A DNA stretch of 6,074 bases from positions 1-6,074 of the forward strand of contig CALVXT010000085.1 of the NCBI GenBank assembly GCA_944371545.1, in the 5' to 3' direction. The position numbers and the translations under genes are program-made. The notes below the pieces were generated by a model. It worked only from the letters and a program-made list of their open reading frames with translations. It was not told the DNA's origin and did no database searches. The stretch is from an uncultured Bacilli bacterium. GTDB lineage: Bacteria > Bacillota_I > Bacilli_A > RF39 > UBA660. Of this stretch, positions 1 through 5,122 are shown piece by piece. Each line of letters opens with the position of its first letter. Position 1 is the first letter of the stretch.

Positions 1-70
1 TGAACCGGCACGAGTTATTACACTCGCAGGATTTTAAGTCCTGTGCGTCTACCTATTCCGCCACTCGGGC
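1..70 (-). tRNA. tRNA-Leu(UAA), 3' end cut off by the window edge
   Basis: Read on the minus strand, the RNA starts with acceptor strand GCCCGAG, then TG and a D-arm GCGGAATAGGTAGACGC. The anticodon arm is CAGGA-CTTAAAA-TCCTG, whose loop carries anticodon UAA, so it decodes UUA. A long class II variable arm follows (GCGAGTGTAATAACTCGT), typical of tRNA-Leu, and then the start of the T-arm with GGTTCA. The 3' half of the T-arm, the 3' acceptor strand and the CCA lie outside the window. The first base of the mature tRNA is at 70. The long variable arm together with the UAA anticodon makes the identity secure. The S1-domain gene lies upstream on the same strand with no convincing terminator between, so some read-through into the tRNA is possible. 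Confidence 0.96.
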
Positions 71-77
71 AGGCACT

Positions 78-93
78 GTCTTATCACTAAGAC
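78..93 (-). other. hairpin in the tRNA-Leu precursor 5' leader
   Basis: The 16 bases form a perfect inverted repeat: GTCTTA, a four-base loop, TAAGAC. The outer base (93) coincides with the +1 predicted from the TATAAT at 100-105, so the primary transcript would begin with this stem-loop and then run seven unpaired bases to the RNase P cleavage site. There is no U-tract after it, so it is not a terminator. A role in protecting the 5' end or presenting the leader to RNase P is only inference. Confidence 0.5.
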
Positions 94-99
94 TTCTTC

Positions 100-128
100 A
101 TTATAATATGTAAAAAGAAAATAATCAA
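100..128 (-). promoter_or_regulatory. sigma-A promoter of tRNA-Leu
   Basis: On the minus strand TTGATT (123-128) is followed after exactly 17 bases by a perfect TATAAT (100-105). The expected +1 is a G at about 93, giving a leader of about 23 nt before the mature tRNA 5' end at 70. This is a near-consensus housekeeping promoter placed between the S1 gene and the tRNA. Confidence 0.85.
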
Positions 129-158
129 GTATTTTTTCCTTTTCTAAGCAAAAAAATG

Positions 159-515
159 CTATTTTTCTTCATTTTCTCCAATATTATACTCTTTTATTTT
201 TTCATCCATCCAAATTGGTAACTGTTTTTTTAAGGGTGCAAAGCCATGATCAATTAATAGATCTTTTTGAATTGCGTATTCGGTATTTTTGATACTGCAC
301 TTCATTTTTTTCTCTTCCTCATCAATCTCTAGAATTACGCATGGTATTGACTCCCCAAGATTTGCGTATTCTGTAACATCTTTAACAAAATTCTCACTTA
401 ATTCCGAAATATGAATTAGTCCTGTATATCCATTTTCAAATGCTAAAAATATTCCATACTTTTCAAAACCTGTTACCTTACCTGTTATAATATCTCCTTT
501 TTTATATTCATTCAT
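159..515 (-). CDS. small S1-domain RNA-binding protein (YugI/CvfD/GSP13-like)
   Basis: 118-aa cytoplasmic protein with one S1 (OB-fold) RNA-binding domain at about residues 5-78. The diagnostic stretch is GDIITGKVTGFEKYGIFLAF, then GLIHISELS and a final strand ending MKCSIKNTE. Stand-alone S1 proteins of this size in Firmicutes (B. subtilis YugI/general stress protein 13, streptococcal CvfD) associate with ribosomes or mRNA and act as post-transcriptional regulators; that role is taken from the family. The tail GFAPLKKQLPIWMDEKI resembles the C-terminal tail I associate with the YugI/CvfD type. Start choice: an in-frame GTG exists at 527, but it lies at the predicted transcription start. The ATG at 515 has GGTGA (521-525) five bases upstream, so I use it. 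The stop is TAG. It diverges from the NifU-like gene. Confidence 0.9.
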   Translation of the reverse strand: MNEYKKGDIITGKVTGFEKYGIFLAFENGYTGLIHISELSENFVKDVTEYANLGESIPCVILEIDEEEKKMKCSIKNTEYAIQKDLLIDHGFAPLKKQLPIWMDEKIKEYNIGENEEK

Positions 516-534
516 TTTTTTCACCACTATCTTT

Positions 535-563
535 ATTATAAAGGATTTTACTTTACTTGTTAA
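535..563 (-). promoter_or_regulatory. sigma-A promoter of the S1-domain gene
   Basis: Minus strand TTAACA (558-563), 17-base spacer, perfect TATAAT (535-540). The expected +1 is near 527-528, giving a very short leader of about 12 bases that consists of little more than the Shine-Dalgarno. Its spacer contains the -35 box of the divergent NifU-like gene promoter. Confidence 0.8.
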
Positions 564-580
564 GATAGAAATTTTATAAT
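552..580 (+). promoter_or_regulatory. sigma-A promoter of the NifU-like gene
   Basis: Plus strand TTTACT (552-557), 17-base spacer, perfect TATAAT (575-580). The expected +1 is near 587, at the first base of the Shine-Dalgarno GAGGTGA, leaving about 15 bases of leader before ATG 602. The -35 hexamer abuts the -35 of the opposing S1-gene promoter (558-563). Confidence 0.72.
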
Positions 581-601
581 GTTTATGAGGTGAAAAGAAA
601 A

Positions 602-835
602 ATGGAAATAATTGAACAAAAAATTCAAGAAAAAATAGATGATATACGTGTTTTTTTAAATATTGAAGGTGGAGATATTGAATATATTAAATATGAAGAT
701 GGATATGTTTATGTTAAACTTTTAGGCCACTGTGCCAATTGTGAATTTTTAGATGTGACTTTAAAGGAGACAATTGAATCTTATTTGCAAGAAGAGATTC
801 CTGAAATTAAAGGTGTTATAAATGTTGGTTTATAG
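602..835 (+). CDS. yutI: NifU C-terminal-domain (Nfu-type) iron-sulfur protein, YutI-like
   Basis: 77-aa protein consisting of a single NifU C-terminal domain. Members bind an Fe-S cluster through a CxxC pair, usually across a dimer, and act as scaffold or carrier in Fe-S assembly in the cytoplasm. Seen here: the EGGDIE block (residues 22-27), the VKLLGHCANC strand and loop with Cys44 and Cys47 as cluster ligands, the TLKETIE helix, and the closing IPEIKGVINV. B. subtilis YutI is the obvious counterpart, somewhat longer at its N-terminus; the neighbouring yutH supports the name. Start choice: a GTG at 590 overlaps the Shine-Dalgarno GAGGTGA (587-593), which is correctly spaced for the ATG at 602, so I take 602. 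It is the only plus-strand protein gene, and its last codon and TAG overlap the end of yutH by 6 bases. Confidence 0.92.
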   Translation: MEIIEQKIQEKIDDIRVFLNIEGGDIEYIKYEDGYVYVKLLGHCANCEFLDVTLKETIESYLQEEIPEIKGVINVGL

Positions 836-845
836 CTCTTTTTTT
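817..845 (+). terminator. possible weak terminator of the NifU-like gene
   Basis: TATAAA (817-822) and TTTATA (829-834) form a six-pair all-A/T stem with a 6-base loop TGTTGG, and a run of seven T follows at 839-845 after GCTC. The stem has no G-C pair and the T-run is offset, so it is weak at best. It lies inside the end of both convergent genes. It is listed because nothing better is visible. Confidence 0.25.
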
Positions 846-1756
846 ATAATCCACTCTATTCCTTCAATGGGTGCATAATTTCTTATTAAATACCAAGCTT
901 CTTTTAAAAACTTTTCTTGCTTTGGTATAGCATCAATGATTGGTAATAATTCCTCTTCATTTTCATCTTTGTTGATAATTTTTTCATGTAAGTCAAAATA
1001 GTAAGAAGGATAAAGAAGTCTTGCATACAGCATACTTAAACTATATAAATCCGGGTGTCTTAGTTCGATAAAAGCTTTTAGTTCAATTAATGGTAAGCTA
1101 TCTTCTTTAAAGACCATATTTTTTAAGTATTCGGCAATATCTCTTACTTCTAAATCAAAAATAAAATTTAAGGGATTATCATAATTTAAGCGAAAATTTG
1201 GAAACGTTATTCTTTTATGAGATAAGACGATTGGGATATTTATTGGATGAGCTATTTTTGTGGCATTGTTCACATAGCATACTGCGTTTTCGGCAAGACC
1301 GACAAAGTAACTAAAACTATTTAAGATAATGGGATATTTTTTTCCCATTTCAAAAACTTGGTATTCTAAGTAATCGATTTTTTCGCTCCAAAGTCTTCCC
1401 CATTCATTTCGATATAAACTGTTTTTTTTCGCATTTAAAATTACTTTTTGATTGCGTTCTAAAATGTCTGTTAAACTATATTCATGTAAGGGATTATCTA
1501 CTTCTACTAATACATAGGCTTCGTTATTTACCATAGTGATAAATGAACCATTTATATTTGCTATAAAAGAAAATATTGGAATTTTTTTTTGCTCTAATTC
1601 ACTTATAACATCTAACAATTCTTGAAATTCTTCTTTGCTTCTTTTTACTTTGGTAAAATAATAGCTTTTTTCGTTGAACTCAAAAACAGAATATTCGTTA
1701 TATTCTTTAATGTTTTCAATATTGAGATGATAGGCATATAAAATATTTTCTTTCAT
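830..1756 (-). CDS. yutH: spore coat-associated kinase-fold protein YutH (CotS family)
   Basis: 308-aa protein related to B. subtilis YutH of the CotS/YsxE group of spore-coat proteins with an aminoglycoside/choline-kinase-like fold. The match runs end to end from memory: an N-terminal lobe (1-95) with an FTKVKR strand, a central WGRLWSEKIDYLE helix (119-131), SFSYFVGLAENAVCYV (147-162), LSHKRIT (178-184), NFIFDLEVRDIAEYL (197-211), ARLLYPSYYFDL (245-256) and a C-terminal FLKEAWYLI (283-291). The catalytic loop position reads SHKR rather than HGD, so it is probably a pseudokinase, as YutH itself appears to be. The start at 1756 agrees with the family N-terminus, yet no Shine-Dalgarno precedes it; a CATATATT box lies five bases upstream. 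It follows a terminator, so it is its own unit, presumably mother-cell expressed. The 3' end overlaps the NifU-like gene by 6 bases. Confidence 0.85.
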   Translation of the reverse strand: MKENILYAYHLNIENIKEYNEYSVFEFNEKSYYFTKVKRSKEEFQELLDVISELEQKKIPIFSFIANINGSFITMVNNEAYVLVEVDNPLHEYSLTDILERNQKVILNAKKNSLYRNEWGRLWSEKIDYLEYQVFEMGKKYPIILNSFSYFVGLAENAVCYVNNATKIAHPINIPIVLSHKRITFPNFRLNYDNPLNFIFDLEVRDIAEYLKNMVFKEDSLPLIELKAFIELRHPDLYSLSMLYARLLYPSYYFDLHEKIINKDENEEELLPIIDAIPKQEKFLKEAWYLIRNYAPIEGIEWIIKKEL

Positions 1757-1761
1757 ATTAA

Positions 1762-1769
1762 AATATATG
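1762..1769 (-). promoter_or_regulatory. candidate sporulation-sigma (sigma-E/K-like) -10 box of yutH
   Basis: Minus-strand CATATATT directly follows the T-tract of the preceding terminator and ends five bases before the yutH ATG. CATA at the start of the -10 is typical of sigma-E and sigma-K promoters. GTATATC (1783-1789), 13 bases upstream in the terminator, could serve as an ATA-containing -35. If the box is used, the transcript would begin at or next to the start codon. AT-rich chance similarity is the alternative. Confidence 0.45.
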
Positions 1770-1798
1770 AAAAAAAGTTCAAGATATACTCTTGAACT
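1770..1798 (-). terminator. intrinsic terminator of the 93-aa/358-aa operon
   Basis: Minus-strand stem AGTTCAAGA / TCTTGAACT (1790-1798 with 1776-1784), 9 perfect pairs, 5-base loop, then a T-run (1771-1775 and the stem's last T). The first stem base is the last base of the TAA stop of the 358-aa gene, so termination begins immediately. The loop and T-tract may also hold promoter elements of yutH. Confidence 0.9.
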
Positions 1799-2874
1799 TA
1801 AGCAGCTCTTGTTAAGACTGGGCCATTTTGTTCTTCTATTTGCCCCTGAACTTCTCCCATGGATTGAGGTGGGGTTATTGGAGCATTTGGTACCATTTTC
1901 ATAGATTGTAAGTCAATTACTGGTGTTTCATTTTGTATAGCAGCATTTTCTGTTATTCCATTATTGGCATTACTCATTTCAGGAGCCACACTTGGCATTG
2001 ATGGAACTTGTGTATTTGCATTTACATTCACTTCAGGTGTTGGCATTTGTATTACAGAATTAGTACCTAAATCTATTGCTGGAGTTTCTGCTTTTTTTGG
2101 TGTGAGATTTACAGAATTATTATTCATTTTTTTTTTAGAATTTTTTTCTAAAAAATCACCAATAGCTGCCATTGCTTCACGTTTTGCTGTATCAAAAATT
2201 TCTTGTACTTTACGTTGTAATTCGGCATTTGCTGCCATTTGTTCACGATATTCTTCATCCGTTCCAACGTTTGTGGTAGAAGAAGGAACAGCGGATGAAT
2301 TTTCCATAATATTTGCATTATTTATCTCATTTACAGCTGTCATATTTACATCTACTGCTGGAGTGTTTTCCATAGTTGGAGCTGTATTATCTATAACTGC
2401 ATTTGGTGCAGAAATGTTTACAGCAGGTGTAACATTTTCATTCACAACTGGTGTATCTTGTATTGGTTCTTGTACTACAGGATTGTTCATCACAGTATCT
2501 CCATTCATTTCTGGTACTACATTTGGTGCAGGTGGAGTTTGTGACATATCCACTACTGCTTGAGGTTCTACAGTGTTTTGGATTACATTTTCTTGTGGTG
2601 TAACTTCTTGGGCTGGTGCTGCGGCTTGTGGTTGTTCCATTAAATTTTCTTCTTTTGGCATTTCAGCTGCAGCTGGCATATTAACTACTGTTGCATCTTG
2701 AATGATTTCTTGTGGTTCATTATTCATCATTGCAACAACATTTGGATCGTTTTTAAGTGCGTTTAATCCTGCTAGTTGATCGGCATTTACTGCCATAAAT
2801 CTAGGAGATGAAGCAGCACTTTTCAATCCAGGTCTTAACCTTTTTTTGTTCATATATAAGACATTTGTATTCAT
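1798..2874 (-). CDS. disordered Pro/Ala/Asn/Val-rich repeat-motif protein, unknown function
   Basis: 358-aa protein I do not recognise. The N-terminus (1-35) is basic (NKKRLRPGLKSA). Residues 50-203 and 255-358 are low-complexity, rich in Pro, Ala, Asn, Val, Thr and Gln, and surely disordered. A single charged, probably helical or coiled-coil segment lies between (about 205-247, EEYREQMAANAELQRKVQEI onward), ending in a basic KNSKKK patch. A short motif TP-x-[VI]-[DN]-x-x recurs at residues 141, 149, 171, 264, 279 and 317. I see no Cys, Trp or His, no signal peptide and no membrane segment. Its ATG shares one base with the stop of the upstream 93-aa gene (TAATG), with TAGGTG 10 bases before it, so the two are translationally coupled. 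It could be a scaffold, a structural layer protein or a partner of the 93-aa protein; the sequence does not decide. Confidence 0.75.
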   Translation of the reverse strand: MNTNVLYMNKKRLRPGLKSAASSPRFMAVNADQLAGLNALKNDPNVVAMMNNEPQEIIQDATVVNMPAAAEMPKEENLMEQPQAAAPAQEVTPQENVIQNTVEPQAVVDMSQTPPAPNVVPEMNGDTVMNNPVVQEPIQDTPVVNENVTPAVNISAPNAVIDNTAPTMENTPAVDVNMTAVNEINNANIMENSSAVPSSTTNVGTDEEYREQMAANAELQRKVQEIFDTAKREAMAAIGDFLEKNSKKKMNNNSVNLTPKKAETPAIDLGTNSVIQMPTPEVNVNANTQVPSMPSVAPEMSNANNGITENAAIQNETPVIDLQSMKMVPNAPITPPQSMGEVQGQIEEQNGPVLTRAA

Positions 2875-3155
2875 TATTCAACACCTACCACATTATAGTT
2901 CTTTTTTATAATATCTATAATTACACTTTTTACTTCGCTCCATGCTGCCTCATCTAAAATTGGTTGATATAAACCATCTTTTTCCCAATAAAAGCCTAAG
3001 ACATTATTTCCGTTATTCATTTGCTCAGTATCCACGATTAAAATGGGAACATTTTTTATATTTGGACGGCTATCATCAATGCATTTAAAATGGCAAACAA
3101 CTTTTTTTTCTTCTTTCTCGCCATTTGGTCCAATTAAAGTTACTTTATCTTCCAT
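2874..3155 (-). CDS. small hypothetical protein (weakly DUF1292-like)
   Basis: 93-aa protein, no signal peptide or membrane helix. It opens with a strand-rich segment (KVTLIGPNGEKEEKKVVCHF) and ends in an amphipathic helix beginning DEAAWSEVKSVIIDIIKK (about 68-85). Strands followed by an acidic D-E-x-x-W helix resemble small DUF1292/YrzB-type proteins of Firmicutes, but the likeness is weak and I do not assign it firmly. Start: the ATG at 3155 has AGAGGG seven to eight bases upstream (3163-3168), and an extended -10 TGCTATAAT lies just before. It is the first gene of a two-gene operon; its TAA overlaps the ATG of the 358-aa gene by one base. Tight coupling suggests the two products act together or in fixed ratio. 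Confidence 0.78.
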   Translation of the reverse strand: MEDKVTLIGPNGEKEEKKVVCHFKCIDDSRPNIKNVPILIVDTEQMNNGNNVLGFYWEKDGLYQPILDEAAWSEVKSVIIDIIKKNYNVVGVE

Positions 3156-3179
3156 TTTTTATCCCTCTATTCTGAAAAG

Positions 3180-3208
3180 ATTATAGCAAATTTAAAAAAA
3201 ATAAGCAA
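3180..3208 (-). promoter_or_regulatory. sigma-A promoter with extended -10 for the 93-aa/358-aa operon
   Basis: Minus strand TTGCTT (3203-3208), 17-base spacer, perfect TATAAT (3180-3185) preceded by TGC, giving an extended -10. The -35 hexamer is the 3' arm of the yutD terminator hairpin and the terminator T-tract is the spacer, so both signals share the same DNA. Confidence 0.8.
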
Positions 3209-3226
3209 CCACTATTGCTTATTTTT
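3194..3226 (-). terminator. intrinsic terminator after yutD
   Basis: AATAAGCAA (minus, 3215-3223) pairs perfectly with TTGCTTATT (3200-3208) around a 6-base loop. On the minus strand it is followed by a T-run reaching 3194, and flanking A/T bases can extend the stem to about 12 pairs. It begins five bases after the yutD stop codon. Confidence 0.88.
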
Positions 3227-3231
3227 CTCAT

Positions 3232-3510
3232 TTATTTTTCTCTACTTAGGATAAAGTGACGGCATTCAGGCGCACAAAAATTTTTCAAATATTCTTCGAC
3301 ATGATCAATATCATTGATTTCTTTAAAATTTGTATTTGTTTTACTATTAAATCCTTTTAATCTTAATTTCCCATAAGCCCAATCTCCCACAATATAATCA
3401 TAGGAATCAAAATATTCAGTCAATTTTTTTTCTAGCTCTTCCTTATCTATAGCATCTTTTTCATTTTTCATAATAAAATATTTTTGATTATTAATTGTTA
3501 TATATTGCAT
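3232..3510 (-). CDS. yutD: YutD family protein (DUF1027)
   Basis: 92-aa small cytoplasmic protein of the YutD/DUF1027 family, conserved across Bacilli, function not established to my knowledge. The diagnostic block is DYIVGDWAYGKLRLKGF at residues 38-54 (YDFIVGDWGYGQLRLKGF-like in relatives). It is followed by the HVEEYLKNFC helix and a CxxxC pair (Cys79, Cys83, CAPEC), a spacing I also recall in B. subtilis YutD, then HFIL. Length is close to or slightly shorter than usual. The ATG at 3510 is preceded by AAAGGA (3518-3523) with a 7-base spacer. That Shine-Dalgarno abuts the stop of the 274-aa gene 13 bases upstream, so the two form an operon that ends at the hairpin just downstream. Confidence 0.92.
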   Translation of the reverse strand: MQYITINNQKYFIMKNEKDAIDKEELEKKLTEYFDSYDYIVGDWAYGKLRLKGFNSKTNTNFKEINDIDHVEEYLKNFCAPECRHFILSREK

Positions 3511-3523
3511 GAGTTTATCCTTT

Positions 3524-4348
3524 CTAAAAATAATTTAAGGCAATTAAAACAGTAATAAACAAAGCTGTTGCTGCTATACTCGCAAAAAGTAAAAAATCAA
3601 CATATCCATTTCCTGAAGTAATTCTATTTCCATATCTTTTATAATAGTTTACGGCTTTATCTAGCAATTCTTTGCTATTTGGCGAGTTTGAATCTACCCG
3701 GAAAAAGCGATAAATTTGATCATTGACGGCTTTTAAATCCGAATCATTCAAATTATTTATTTGATTTATATTATATCCTAATAGAATATATGCATCGGTA
3801 TTTAACGTTTCTCTTTTTACTGGCTCTAAAATGAAATTATGATTGGTTTCATAAATTTTGCTATTTAAATACCCAATAATTTCTTGAGGATTTATTAAAT
3901 ATCTATTTATATCAGCAATTTTCTCATTATTTTCTGGAATATATAAATATTTTTTAAAAAGCATAAGTTGGTCTATTGGTAAATTCATACTTTTTTGTTT
4001 ATAAGAGTACATATCAATTAAATATTTTTGAATTTTTATAAAGGCACTATTCGGACGAATATTTTTTTGCTGTTCTTCAACAAATTTTAGAAATTGATTT
4101 TTAAAATCTGTAAGTGCATCTATAGAAAATCCATATTTGGTTATATTGCTATCAAAACCACCCATCATATGTTCATTATGAGTAATATAAGGATTTAAAA
4201 TATCTAATTCACCATATATAAATACTAACGTTCTTACGACCACAACTGTGAACTCACTAAAATTTGGATCCTCGGGATGATCCTTATATTTCAAATACAT
4301 TTCAATAGCATGTGATAAAACTGGATTTATAAATGGTTGTCCGATCAT
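3524..4348 (-). CDS. tail-anchored membrane protein of unknown function
   Basis: 274-aa protein I do not recognise. Residues 1-245 look soluble and mostly helical, with many Asn, Tyr, Lys and Phe and no signal peptide. A single hydrophobic helix (about 252-271, FLLFASIAATALFITVLIAL) ends three residues from the C-terminus, so the protein is probably tail-anchored with the bulk in the cytoplasm. The start at 4348 has a good Shine-Dalgarno, AGGGTGA (4356-4362), seven bases before the ATG, and an extended -10 TGCTATACT just upstream. It is the first gene of a unit with yutD. No terminator separates it from yunB upstream, so read-through during sporulation could add to its expression. The C-terminal anchor and helical body recall adaptor or stress-sensing proteins, but that is only a shape argument. 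Confidence 0.8.
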   Translation of the reverse strand: MIGQPFINPVLSHAIEMYLKYKDHPEDPNFSEFTVVVVRTLVFIYGELDILNPYITHNEHMMGGFDSNITKYGFSIDALTDFKNQFLKFVEEQQKNIRPNSAFIKIQKYLIDMYSYKQKSMNLPIDQLMLFKKYLYIPENNEKIADINRYLINPQEIIGYLNSKIYETNHNFILEPVKRETLNTDAYILLGYNINQINNLNDSDLKAVNDQIYRFFRVDSNSPNSKELLDKAVNYYKRYGNRITSGNGYVDFLLFASIAATALFITVLIALNYF

Positions 4349-4368
4349 GTATTCTTCACCCTAGTTTA

Positions 4369-4377
4369 AGTATAGCA
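4369..4377 (-). promoter_or_regulatory. extended -10 promoter of the 274-aa gene/yutD operon
   Basis: Minus-strand TGC-TATACT (TATACT at 4369-4374). The region 17 bases upstream (4392-4397, TTCCTT, inside the end of yunB) is a poor -35, so this would be an extended -10 type promoter. The +1 would be near 4362, just at the Shine-Dalgarno AGGGTGA. Confidence 0.62.
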
Positions 4378-4383
4378 CAAAAA

Positions 4384-5109
4384 TTATTTAAAAGGAAGTT
4401 CTAAGAATGCACTTTGGCTTTCAAATGCTTTATTGTACCATTCTGGTACTTTTCCTTGTATTAGTTTGGAATCGATTAGTAATTCGTAATTTTTTTCTTT
4501 TGTTTCTTTTGTGACCGGTAAAATCACTTCATATGAAATTGTCACATTTAAATACACTTCAATCATCGCATTGTTTATTCCATAATTTGTTAGTCTTGTT
4601 TTTACATTGCTAAATACAGAATTAATAAAGCGAATGGTTACGGGAATTTTTGGACCTAAATTTGCTAAAAATGGTGAATTGCTGATGATGCCAAGAGGTA
4701 TATCAAGAATGATTCCATCTGTCACTTTAGAATTTAGTGTTTGATTAGTATAGGGAATCGTTTTTTGTTGATAGGCTTTTTTTAAAGATTCTTGTAAGTA
4801 TGCTGTAAGCTCGCTTGCTAAAGAATAAATTTCTACCATATTATAATCAACTGAACTGATTTCCCCTTGTTCATTTTCTTTTATTTGTAAAAAATCTTCA
4901 TATTTACCACTACTATCTAAAAATATTTGAAAATCGCTGGCAACCGTATCTATATATTTAGTTAAATTTTGTTCAGCAATATAAATAAGTTTTGGACTCG
5001 CGTTTTTATTAAACCAAGTAAATAATCCTATAAAACCTATTAAGATACTTATACATATCCATGGTATTGATTTTTTTGAAAAAAAATGTTTTTTTACTTT
5101 TACTCTCAT
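4384..5109 (-). CDS. yunB: sporulation protein YunB
   Basis: 241-aa protein of the YunB family, needed for proper sporulation in B. subtilis, where the gene is in the mother-cell sigma-E regulon; its biochemical role is not known to me. It has a basic N-terminus, one membrane segment at about residues 15-33 (IPWICISILIGFIGLFTWF), and a large domain that should lie outside the cytoplasm, or between the two spore membranes. Family blocks seen: SSVDYNMVEIYSLASELT (85-102), ILDIPLG (134-140), NLGPKIPVTI (150-159), YGINNAMIEVYLNVTISYEV (176-195), ILPV (196-199) and GKVPEWYN (219-226). Length is normal. The start at 5109 is the only in-frame ATG before an upstream TAA; it has no Shine-Dalgarno, and CATATAAT lies five bases before it. 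No terminator follows, so it may read into the 274-aa gene. Confidence 0.93.
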   Translation of the reverse strand: MRVKVKKHFFSKKSIPWICISILIGFIGLFTWFNKNASPKLIYIAEQNLTKYIDTVASDFQIFLDSSGKYEDFLQIKENEQGEISSVDYNMVEIYSLASELTAYLQESLKKAYQQKTIPYTNQTLNSKVTDGIILDIPLGIISNSPFLANLGPKIPVTIRFINSVFSNVKTRLTNYGINNAMIEVYLNVTISYEVILPVTKETKEKNYELLIDSKLIQGKVPEWYNKAFESQSAFLELPFK

Positions 5110-5114
5110 AGTTT

Positions 5115-5122
5115 ATTATATG
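5115..5122 (-). promoter_or_regulatory. candidate sporulation-sigma -10 box of yunB
   Basis: Minus-strand CATATAAT sits right after the T-run of the preceding terminator and ends five bases before the yunB ATG. It fits the CATA-type -10 of sigma-E/sigma-K. The expected -35 position (about 5137-5144) reads TTTTAAAA and is not a good match. As at yutH, transcription would begin at or beside the start codon. Confidence 0.45.

Noticed and set aside
149..163. Possible terminator after the S1 gene (AGCA...TGCT with A/T run)
   Set aside because: Only about four stem pairs, and the A/T run lies in the loop rather than after the stem.
516..527. GTG start at 527 for the S1-domain gene
   Set aside because: It falls at the predicted +1 and overlaps the Shine-Dalgarno of the ATG at 515.
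590..601. GTG start at 590 for the NifU-like gene
   Set aside because: The GTG is part of GAGGTGA, the Shine-Dalgarno correctly spaced for ATG 602.
1964..2563. 199-aa plus-strand open frame
   Set aside because: It is the antisense shadow of the Pro/Ala/Val-rich gene, whose biased codons suppress stops on the other strand. It gives an implausible Phe/Ser/Thr-rich chain and has no supporting promoter or operon context.
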